From: Bolinopsis microptera
Taxonomy: Eukaryota > Ctenophora > Tentaculata > Lobata > Bolinopsidae
DNA length: 64,000 nucleotides
Assembly (NCBI RefSeq): GCF_026151205.1
Contig: NC_087076.1
Span: 13,005,675-13,069,674 of the forward strand
Direction: 5' to 3'
Part shown: one piece after another, positions 21,734 through 33,700 of the stretch
How positions within the stretch are numbered: position 1 is the first letter of the stretch
How the letters are laid out: each line of letters begins with the position of its first letter
Program-made: the position numbers and the translations under genes
Notes under the pieces: generated by a model
Seen by the model: the letters and a program-made list of their open reading frames with translations, nothing else
What the model was told of the DNA's origin: nothing
The model's database searches: none

Positions 21734-24700
21734 ATGTCCCGGAGGTCGAGCGCCAGTAGATTTGCTAGTACCGATGAGGGTGAGTATGTGGTCCTAGACC
21801 ACCAGAATATGCTGTCTGAGGAGCGACTCCGCACGGAAAAGAGTCTCAAGAATATTTTTCAGAGGATAGCTCTGTTCAGGTGCGGATAATTTTCAGGTGG
21901 AGCCTGATCTCTGTTCAAGTGGCACTTGAAGCCTCTTCAAACATCCCCTGATTTATTTATTATTGATATTGTTTGATTGTGCCGTAAAAATAAATATTTG
22001 TTTTATTAAATATTTGTTTTATTATTTATCATTACTTTTTAGGTAAATTTTGACTCTGCTATGGCCTATGTGTCATAAGTCCTATAACTTTTACTTCCAA
22101 TGAAACTGAAGTCCTCACTTCAGGTATGATGATGCGAGGTCTGCAGTGAACCAAGCCTTCGACTCAACTTCCAAACAAGTAACTTAAATTAGAAACGGGT
22201 TCATGAACTCATATTGCAATTTTTCAGCATTTCTGAGGTTTCTTTAAATTTTTCCATCGCATATTTATTATTTAATCAACCCACAGAGACACAGAGACAG
22301 GCATGGCAATGCAATAAAAAAAGCGAGCGTGCTAAATTACTCTACTGTCGATCATCGAGGTTTTTCTAAAAGGGCCCCCGACAGTTGAAACCAACTTGAA
22401 TTGATTTATTTTCGGGCACTGATTCCGAATCATCCCTATGACATAGGGTTGAAATGCTTCTCTGGCGAGATATTGGCGAAAAACTGTCTCGATCACGTGA
22501 TATGACCATATAAGGAAGTTGGTCTAATTTCTCGTTAGGGTTAGGGTTTCAGCATATGCTTTTGTTAGAGATTGGGTTAGGGTTAGAGTTGGGATCAGAT
22601 TAGAGGGCTAGGATTTCGAATAGTCATTCAGGGCCACCAAGAGAGCGTGTTTAAAAAGTCACGTGACAGTGTATTAATTAATTCAAAATTAATTTACACC
22701 CCTACAATAATCGTCCGCAGAGTGGAAACTCTGCGTTTGGAAGCAGTGTGCTGGGTCAACTCCGTCCGGTTATCGTGAACCTGATAGATAAGGAACGAGA
22801 CTACGTACAGTCGGACCTCCGGAAGAACAAGTCTCAACTCATCAAGAACATTGCCAGCTTCAGCCACAATATCACCAGCGGAAGGAACTATATTCCTAAT
22901 ACCGTAAGATTTGTTTAGTTTAAAGGAACTATATTCCTAATACCGTAAGATTTGTTTGTTTTTATTTATTTATTTTTTAATTTGACGTTATTATCGAATT
23001 TAAGATAATAATAAATTGTTTATTATATAGTTTGATAATTTACCATTAAGATACAACTTATTCTTAGCACTGTTTAATCCGAGAAATGTAATTGAATATT
23101 AGGCAAGGACTGGAAATTTGCAAAAAAATGATACTAATGATTAAACGATACTAATAATTAAAGATCTTACACCAGTTACGACCAAAAATACTATATCGAT
23201 AAAGATTCTCAAGTTTGTTAATGGACAGTTTTTAATAGGACAGTTGTTTGTTGTTGAAAGGATTCCAGGGAAAGGGCTGATGAGATGGTAGACGATTGTA
23301 CATCTTTGGAGCCACCACAAAGAAGCTACGGTCACCAAACTTAGAAAAGATGAAACAATAGGTTTCAATAAGTGACCCTGAACAATGAACATGTCTTGCA
23401 GATAAGTTGGTGCCAATCCTACCAACGACTTGTGAGATAAGCAGTAACATGTACAACTATTTTGTAACCCAAAACCAGCAAATTTCATGTTATGATAAAC
23501 AATCTCCAAATCAATCAACTTTTAAATGTTATAACAAGCGTATTCACCCGTGACCCTATACCACAGCCGCAAATATCTGACCTTTATTTGGTCAATAGTT
23601 TCAGCTTTTCACCGCTGAGGTATAGTTTCAGCATGCAGCAAGTTCTCCCGTTGTATTTAAAATCGAACCAAAAAAGTCCACTGACTCCCTGACTCTTGTC
23701 ACAGACAGTGGCGTAACGTTACCATTTGAACCGCCTCCCCACTGAAGTCTGAAATGCATTGGCGCCCCTTCAAAAATGTTGTATGGTCCTTAAAAAAATG
23801 TCAGGTTATTTTTTGGGGCACCCTTACAGCTTTACAGCTTTTTGGCGGTCCCCCCCCCCCCTGGAGCTTCTTGTACCCCAAATATTCTTTTCGCGTCAAC
23901 CGAACGATAAATTTGCCGGGATACGATACATTTCGCTGCTAAATCGAAAGATTTTTCGTAAAAAAGACCTGCAAATCTCTGATAGCGGGGTCTACGGGGC
24001 CCTTTGGTACGCCACTGGTTTCACAGCCGTCATAGCGAAGGTCGCATCTGACTGCTTGGTGGCTTTAGCCGCTGCAGTTACCTTTTTCAAAGTCTTTCCT
24101 GTCACAAGACAGAGCGGCAGGATGCAGGAGTACAGATGCGGCAAAAGGGTGAGGATGAAATCCAGGATCAGTAGGTAAGGGGCTCCTATTTCCAAGATGT
24201 ACACGTGGTCAATATTGAGGATGAAGTTGACGATAACAGCGGGAAAGTAGCAGATAAAGTAGGAGAAAGTGGTTAGGGAGGTAACAAAGAGGGCCCCCTT
24301 CTTCATGGCCTTCATTTCCTGGGTTGTGGAGGTCGGTTTTCCAAAGTACCGGTAAAGAACGTAGTGTGTAGAGGCCAGGATGAGGTTCACCAGAAGTGTA
24401 ATGACAATGAGGAAGGAAGTAAAGATGTGCAGCATCTTCTTCAACACATAGAGGGAACAGCCTATGGAGTGAGGCGGACCTAGGTACTTGAAACGGATCG
24501 TTTTGGTCGTGATCAGCAGGATGGACAGTACGATGGAGGAGGTAATGATCACCGCTATGATCTTCAAAACCACTTTTCGTCTAGCGATATTCTTGTACCA
24601 TCTGGGCCTGAGAACCGCTGTGATTCGGTAGAGGCAGATGGTGGATAGGATGAGAGACAGGCTAAGGAATATGGTGATCTGTAAGAATCCCAACATTTCA

Positions 24701-27700
24701 CAGCCTTTTCTAGAAATGTCAATCCATATCACAACTCCCTCGATCATAGCAATGATAAGATCTGTTTAACATACCAGGGGAACAGCAGCGAACAGCAGGA
24801 ACAAGGGCTGCTTGTCTCTGGAGATCACTATGAGGGACTTTAGGGTGTCTAGATTCAAGGGTATGAAAACTGGAGCAAGGCCGCAGTTGAGAAGTGTTAT
24901 GACGGTAGAGACCAGAAAAACTGGGAGAGACATTTTCTGATTTCCACGGTCCACTTTTCTCTTCTTCCCACTTCCCATAATCATCCCATTTTCTTCCTCT
25001 ATCGAATCAGTGTCATCTTCAATTCCCACAGTCTTCCCTTCCCCTTCTTCTATCGAATCAGCATCGTCTCTAATCCCTATCTTCGGCTCTTTTTTCTTTG
25101 GAGCAGCGTCTGTTTTTGCTTGAAAAGGAGGGTGATCCGTAGTAACGTCTGTTTTAGCTATATGGATCATACCATTTATTTCAACTTCAGCTTCAAACCT
25201 TGGGGTAAAGCAAAGAAATGGATTTGGACCGAACAGTATTTGAAGATTGAGAATAATGAAGAGTGTGTTGACAAAACAGGCCATCGTACCTGTAGATAAA
25301 AACTCCGTTAACATATAACGACATGAAACGTGATGTACTTCCTTCTTACAGGTCCATTTTATCCTATTTCGTAATGACTTTAAAACTATTAACACTATTT
25401 ATACCCTTTAGGGTACATATTGGCTCTTTTATCCTTCTTTTGTTAGAAAACTTAAAAGTAGCAACATTTTTAGATAAAAATAGGTCTAAGTGAGGCCTAT
25501 GGTTTTACAGAATTAATTAAAAGAAGTTAAACAATTAACGAAAGAGAAATGGGTAAGTTTATTAAGTTTTAAAACTTTACCGAACGTCACACTAAAAGTC
25601 ACACTTTAAGTACCTTTCATCTTTTTACAAAACTATAAATAATCCATAGATAGAAGAACAGCGAACACAAAATATTAATAATGAATTTAAAGTTGACCGT
25701 CCACAGTCAAGTCGGTGTCTCGCCGCTCCAGAGTGACCTTCATAATCCACAATATGTTGCTTTATAATGTTAATGGGGTGAATTGGACTAATAGAAATAC
25801 TTTTTATTTATAGCACCCTGAAATACGATTCATTTATTCAACAAGGATCTTCTCAAACTACAAAAGATTCTTCTCCGGCAAATGCCCAAATGAGCACACA
25901 AAAAGAAAAGATGATCAATAAATGGTCAAATTACTACCTACGTCTGGTGGTGTGAAAATTAGATCGATGCTTGAGCATGAATATTTATTAACGTTTCTTT
26001 CATAAAAATGTCGTACGCAACGTGGGCTCGAACTGATAGCAAGGTCGATTGTAACACGTTTTGCGATTTGTTGCAATATTTAAAAAAGTTCATCCAGGAC
26101 CTATGAGAGACTGAGAAGTGAGAGAGCGACAGAAAGTGCACCAGGAATGACAGGTTCCACATTCATATCAAAGTATCAAGACACAATGCCTCAATGGTTC
26201 TACGTCAACCAGAATCTTGTGCTGCTCACCCACACCTACCACCCCTGTGAGTGTGCCACCTTTATAAATTCTTTGTTGGCTTGAATAGCAAAATTGAGAG
26301 CCAGAGGGACCCGAAAATGCTAAATCTCCGTAGCTTCTTTGGAGCCACCACAAAGAAGCTACGGTCACCAAACTTAGAAAAGATGAAACAATAGGTTTCA
26401 ATAAGTGACCATGAACAATGAACATGTCTTGCAGATAAGTTGGTGCCAATCCTAACAAGGACTTGTGAGATAAGCAGTAACACGACATGTTCAACTATTT
26501 GTAACCCGAAACCAGCAAATTTCATGTTATGACAAGTTTTATTATAAACCAGTAATCGACCGGGATTGGCAATTTTGAGCTATCCCGGTCCCGGTCAAAT
26601 GCTGATTTATGATCCCGGTCCCGGTTAATTCGGGATTCTTGGTCCCGGTCCCGGTCAATCACTCTAATTTGCCGGGATTTTGACCGGGATCTTTACATAA
26701 TTTCATTCACTGTAATTTTAAGTTTTTCCTTTCATTCATTGTGAATTTCATCTTTAAACATCCTCTGAGCCAAATAAAACAATGTTTGAAATTGCTAAAC
26801 AAGTTTGAGTAATAAATTATGATCATGAATTAACCAGTAATCGACCGGAACTCCCGGTACCGGGATTGGCAATTTTGAGCTATCCCGGTCCCGGTCAAGT
26901 CACATTTTTCATCCCGGTCCCGGTCAAATGCTGATTTATGATCCCGGTCCCGGTCCCGGTCACGGTTAATTCAGGATTCTTGGTCCCGGTCCCGGTCCCG
27001 ATCCCGGTCCCGGTCAGGCCTGAAATCATATCCCGGTCGTTTACTGTGATAAACAAACTCCAAATCATTCAACTTAAACAAGCGTATTCACCCGTACCGT
27101 GACCCTATACCACAGCCGCAAATATCTGACCTTTATTTGGTCAATAGTTTCAGCTTTTCACCGCTGAGGTATAGTTTCAGCATGCAGCAAGTTCTCCCGT
27201 TGTATTTAAAATCGAACCAAAAAAGTCCACTGACTCCCTGACTCTTGTCACAGACAGTGGCGTAACGTTACCATTTGAACCGCCTCCCCCACTGAAGTCT
27301 GAAATGCATTGGCGCCCCTACAAAAATGTTGTATGGTCCATAAAAAAACGTCAGGTTATTTTTTGGGGCACCCTTACAGTTTTTTGGCGGTCCCCCCCCC
27401 CCTGGAGCTTCTTGTACTTCAAATATTCTTTTCGCATCGACCGAACGATAAATTTGCCGGGAAACGATACATTTCGCTGCTAAATCGAAAGATTTTTTTG
27501 TAAAAAAGACCTGCAAATCTCTGATAGCGGGGTCTACGGGGCCCTTTGGTACGCCACTGGTTTCACAGCCGTCATAGCGAACGTCACATCTGACTGCTTG
27601 GTGGCTTTAGCAGCTTCAGTCACCTTTTTCAAAGTCTTCCCTGTCACGAGACAGAGCGGCAGGATGCAGGAGTACAGATGCGGCAAAAGGGTGAGGGTGA

Positions 27701-30700
27701 AATCCAGGATCAGTAGGTAAGGGGCTCCTATTTCCAAGATGTACACGTGGTTGATATTGAGGATGAAGTTGACGATAACAGCGGGAAAGTAGCAGATAAA
27801 GTAGGAGAAAGTGGTTAGGGAGGTTACAAAGAGGGCCCCTTTCTTCATGGCGTTCATTTCCTGGGTTGTGGAGGTCGGTTTTCCAAAGTACCGGTAAAGA
27901 ACGTAGTGTGTAGAGGCCAGGATGAGGTTAACCACAAGTGTAATGACAATGAGGAAGGAAGTAAAGATGTGCAGCATCTTCTCCAGCACGTAGAGGGAGC
28001 AGCCTATGGAGTGAGGTGGACCTAGGTACCTGAAACGGATCGTTTTGGTCGTGATCAGCAGGATGGACAGTACGATGGAGGAGGTAATGATCACCGCTAT
28101 GATCTTCAGAACCACTTTTCGTCTAGCGATATTCTTGTACCATCTGGGCCTGAGAACCGCTGTGATTCGGTAGAGGCAGATGGTGGATAGGATGAGAGAC
28201 AGGCTAAGGAATATGGTGATCTGTAAGAATCCCAACATTTCACAGCCTTTTCTAGAAATGTCAATCCATATCACAACTCCCTCGATCATAGCAATGATAA
28301 GATCTGTTAAACATACCAGGGGAACAGCAGCGAACAGCAGGAACAAGGGCTGCTTGTCTCTGGAGATCACTATGAGGGACTTTAGGGTGTCTAGATTCAA
28401 GGGTATGAAAACTGGAGCAAGGCCGCAGTTGAGAAGTGTTATGACGGTAGAGACCAGAAAAACTGGGAGAGACATTTTCTGATTTCCACGGTCCACTTTT
28501 CTCTTCTTCCCACTTCCCATAATCATCCCTTTTTCTTCCTCTATCGAATCAGTGTCATCTTCAATTCTCACAGTCTTCCCTTCCCCTTCTTCTATCGAAT
28601 CAGCATCGTCTCTAATCCCTATCTTCGGCTCTTTTTTCTTTGGAGCAGCGTCTGTTTTTGCTTGAAAAGGAGGGTGATCCGTAGTAACGTCTGTTTTAGC
28701 TATATGGATCATACCATTTATTTCAACTTCAGCTTCAAACCTTGGGGTAAAGCAAAGAAATGGATTTGGACCGAACAGTATTTGAAGATTGAGAATAATG
28801 AAGAGTGTGTTGACAAAACAGGCCATCGTACCTGTAGATAAAAACTCCGTTAACATATAACGACATGAAACGTGATGAACTTCCTTCTTACAGGTCCATT
28901 TTATCTTATTTCGTAATGACTTTAAAACTATTAACACTATTTATACCCTCTAGGGTACATATTGGCTCTTTTATCCTTCTTTTGCTAGAAAACTTAAAAG
29001 TAGCAACATTTTTAGATAAAAATAGGTCTAAGTGAGGCCTATGGTTTTACAGAATTAATTTAAAAAAGTTAAACAATTAACGAAAGAGAAATGGGTAAGT
29101 TTATTAAGTTTTAAAATTTTACTGAACGTCACACTAAAAGTCACACTTTAAGTACTTTTCATCTTTTTACAAAACTATGAATAATCCACAGATAGAAGAA
29201 CAGCGAACACAAAATATAAATAATGAATTTAAAGTTGACCGTCCACAGTAAAGTCGGTGTCTCGCCGCTCCAGAGTGACCTTCATAATCCACAATATGTT
29301 GCTTTATAATGTTAATGGGGTGAATTGGACTAATAGAAATACTTTTTATTTATAGCACCCTGAAATACGATTCATTTATTCAACAAGGATCTTCTCAAAC
29401 TACAAAAGATTCTTCTCCGGCAAATGCCCAAATGAGCACACAAAAAGAAAAGATGATCAATAAATGGTCAAATTACTACCTACGTCTGGTGGTGTGAAAA
29501 TTAGATCGATGCTTGAGCATGAATATTTATTAACGTTTCTTTCATGAAAATGTCGTACGCAACGTGGGCTCGAACTGATAGCAAGGTCGATTGTAACACG
29601 TTTTGCGATTTGTTGCAATATTTAAAAAAGTTCATCCAGGACCTATGAGAGACTGAGAAGTGAGAGAGCGACAGAAAGTGCACCAGGAATGACAGGTTCC
29701 ACATTCATATCAAAGTATCAACACACAATGCCTCAATGGTTCTACGTCAACCAGAATCTTGTGCTGCTCACCCACACCTACCACCCCTGTGCCACCTTTA
29801 TAAATTCTTTGTTGGCTTGAATAGCAAAATTGAGAGCCAGAGGGACCCGAAAATGCTAAATCTCCGTAGCTTCTTTGGAGCCACCACAAAGAAGCTACGG
29901 TCACCAAACTTAGAAAAGATGAAACAATAGGTTTCAATAAGTGACCATGAACAATGAACATGTCTTGCAGATAAGTTGGTGCCAATCCTAACAAGGACTT
30001 GTGAGATAAGCAGTAACACGACATGTTCAACTATTTGTAACCCGAAACCAGCAAATTTCATGTTATGACAAGTTTTATGATAAACCAGTAATCGACCGGG
30101 ATTGGCAATTTTGAGCTATCCCGGTCCCGGTCCCGTCCCGGTCAAATGCTGATTTATGATCCCGGTCCCGGTTAATTCGGGATTCTTGGTCCCGGTCCCG
30201 GTCAATCACTCTAATTTGCCGGGATTTTGACCGGGATCTTTACATAATTTCATTCACTGTAATTTTAAGTTCTTCCTTTCATTCATTGTGAATTTCATCT
30301 TTAAACATCCTCTGAGCCAAATAAAACAATGTTTGAAATTGCTAAACAAGTTTGAGTAATAAATTATGATCATGAATTAACCAGTAATCGACCGGAACTC
30401 CCGGTACCGGGATTGGCAATTTTGAGCTATCCCGGTCCCGGTCAAGTCACATTTTTCATCCCGGTCCCGGTCAAATGCTGATTTATGATCCCGGTCCCGG
30501 TTAATTCGGGATTCTTGGTCCCGGTCCCGGTCAATCACTCTAATTTGCCGGGATTTTGACCGGGATCTTTACATAATTTCATTCACTGTAATTTTAAGTT
30601 TTTCCTTTCATTCATTGTGAATTTCATCTTTAAACATCCTCTGAGCCAAATAAAACAATGTTTGAAATTGCTAAACAAGTTTGAGTAATAAATTATGATC

Positions 30701-33700
30701 ATGAATTAACCAGTAATCGACCGGAACTCCCGGTACCGGGATTGGCAATTTTGAGCTATCCCGGTCCCGGTCAAGTCAAATTTTTCATCCCGGTCCCGGT
30801 CAAATGCTGATTTATGATCCCGGTCCCGGTTAATTCGGGATTCTTGGTCCCGGTCCCGGTCAATCACTCTAATTTGCCGGGATTTTGACCGGGATCTTTA
30901 CATAATTTCATTCACTGTAATTTTAAGTTTTTCCTTTCATTCATTGTGAATTTCATCTTTAAACATCCTCTGAGCCAAATAAAACAATGTTTGAAATTGC
31001 TAAACAAGTTTGAGTAATAAATTATGATCATGAATTAACCAGTAATCGACCGGAACTCCCGGTACCGGGATTGGCAATTTTGAGCTATCCCGGTCCCGGT
31101 CAAGTCACATTTTTCATCCCGGTCCCGGTCAAATGCTGATTTATGATCCCGGTCCCGGTCCCGGTCACGGTTAATTCAGGATTCTTGGTCCCGGTCCCGG
31201 TCCCGATCCCGGTCCCGGTCAGGCCTGAAATCATATCCCGGTCATTTACTGTGATAAACAAACTCCAAATCATTCAACTTAAACAAGCGTATTCACCCGT
31301 ACCGTGACCCTATACCACAGCCGCAAATATCTGACCTTTATTTGGTCAATAGTTTCAGCTTTTCACCGCTGAGGTATAGTTTCAGCATGCAGCAAGTTCT
31401 CCCGTTGTATTTAAAATCGAACCAAAAAATTCCACTGACTCCCTGACTCTTGTCACAGACAGTGGCGTAACGTTACCATTTGAACCGCCTCCCCCACTGA
31501 AGTCTGAAATGCATTGGCGCCCCTACAAAAATGTTGTATGGTCCATAAAAAAACGTCAGGTTATTTTTTGGGGCACCCTTACAGTTTTTTGGCGGTCCCC
31601 CCCCCCCCCTGGAGCTTCTTGTACTTCAAATATTCTTTTCGCATCGACCGAACGATAAATTTGCCGGGAAACGATACATTTCGCTGCTAAATCGAAAGAT
31701 TTTTTTGTAAAAAAGACCTGCAAATCTCTGATAGCGGGGTCTACGGGGCCCTTTGGTACGCCACTGGTTTCACAGCCGTCATAGCGAACGTCACATCTGA
31801 CTGCTTGGTGGCTTTAGCAGCTTCAGTCACCTTTTTCAAAGTCTTCCCTGTCACGAGACAGAGCGGCAGGATGCAGGAGTACAGATGCGGCAAAAGGGTG
31901 AGGGTGAAATCCAGGATCAGTAGGTAAGGGGCTCCTATTTCCAAGATGTACACGTGGTTGATATTGAGGATGAAGTTGACGATAACAGCGGGAAAGTAGC
32001 AGATAAAGTAGGAGAAAGTGGTTAGGGAGGTTACAAAGAGGGCCCCTTTCTTCATGGCGTTCATTTCCTGGGTTGTGGAGGTCGGTTTTCCAAAGTACCG
32101 GTAAAGAACGTAGTGTGTAGAGGCCAGGATGAGGTTAACCACAAGTGTAATGACAATGAGGAAGGAAGTAAAGATGTGCAGCATCTTCTTCAGCACGTAG
32201 AGGGAGCAGCCTATGGAGTGAGGTGGACCTAGGTACCTGAAACGGATAGTTTTGGTCGTGATCAGCAGGATGGACAGTACGATGGAGGAGGTAATGATCA
32301 CCGCTATGATCTTCAAAACCACTTTTCGTCTGGCGATATTCTTGTACCATCTGGGCCTGAGAACCGCTGTGATTCGGTAGAGGCAGATGGTGGATAGGAT
32401 AAGAGACAGGCTAAGGAATATGGTGATCTGTAAGAATCCCAACATTTCACAGCCTTTTCTAGAAATGTCAATCCATATCACAACTCCCTCGATCATAGCA
32501 ATGATAAGATCTAACAAACATACCAGGGGAACAGCAGCGAACAGCAGGAACAAGGGTTGTTTGTCTCTGGAGATCACTATGAGGGATTTTAGGGTGCCAA
32601 GATTCAAGGGTATGAAAACTGGAGCAAGGCCGCAGTTGAGAAGTGTTATGACGGTAGAGACCAGAAAAACTGGGAGAGACATTTTCTGATTTCCACGGTC
32701 CACTTTTCCCTTCTTCCCACTTCCCATAATCATCCCATTTTCTTCCTCTATCGAATCAGTGTCATCTTCAATTCCCACAGTCTTCCCTTCCCCTTCTTCT
32801 ATCGAATCAGCATCGTCTCTAATCCTTATCTTTGGCTCTTTTTTCTTTGGAGCAGCGTCTGTTTTTGCTTGAAAAGGAGGGTGATCTGTAGTATCGTCTG
32901 TTTTAGCTATATGGATTATACCATTTATTTCAATTTGGGTGAAGCAAAGAAATGAATTTGGACCGAACAGTATTTGAAGATTGAGAATAATGAAGAGTGT
33001 GTTGACAAAACAGGCCATCGTACCTGTAGATAAAAACTTCGTTAAAATATAACGGCATGAAACGTGATGTACTTCCTTCTCACAGGTCCATTTTATCTTA
33101 TTTCGTAATAACTTTAAAACTATTAACACTATTTATACCCTGTAGGGTACATATTGGCTCTTTTATCCTTTTTTTATCCTAAAAAAAGTTAAACAATTAA
33201 CGAAAGAGAAATGGGTAAGTTTATTAAGTTTTAAAACTTTACTGAACGTCACACTAAAAGTCACACTTTAAGCACTTTTCATCTTTTTACAAAACTATGA
33301 ATAATCCATAGATAGAAGAACAGCGAACACAAAATATAAATAATGAATTTAAAGTTGACCGTCCACAGTCAAGTCGGTGTCTCTCCGCTCCAGAGTGACC
33401 TTCATAATCCACAAGATGTTGCTTTATAATGTTAATGGGGTGAATTGGACTAATAGAAATACTTTTTATTTATAGCACCCTGAAATACGATTCATTTATT
33501 CAACAAGGATCTTCTCAAACTACAAAAGATTCTTCTCCGGCAAATGCCCAAATGAGCACACAAAAAGAAAAGATGATCAATAAATGGTCAAATTACTACC
33601 TACGTCTGGTGGTGTGAAAATTAGATCGATGCTTGAGCATGAATATTTATTAACGTTTCTTTCATGAAAATGTCGTACGCAACGTGGGCTCGAACTGATA

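Noticed and set aside
22525-22600. TTAGGG-like repeats as an interstitial telomere
   Set aside because: Only two or three adjacent hexamers amid degenerate sequence; too few to be meaningful.
23992-25395. Two adjacent GPCR-like reading frames as two genes or a frameshift
   Set aside because: Alignment with copy 2 shows equal length and a single substitution to TAA, so it is one gene with a nonsense codon.
26168-26525. Repeated 87- and 106-residue minus-strand frames in each spacer as small conserved genes
   Set aside because: They read as the tail of a CR1-like LINE protein in two frames and repeat only because the whole unit is duplicated.
27268-27516. 82-residue frame rich in Gly/Pro downstream of the GPCRs
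   Set aside because: It is internal sequence of the hAT-like MITE, with a homopolymer C/G run, and is decayed in the copy at 59350.
28180-28482. Conserved 100-residue plus-strand frames opposite each GPCR
   Set aside because: They are antisense shadows of the transmembrane coding region; conservation follows from the recent duplication.
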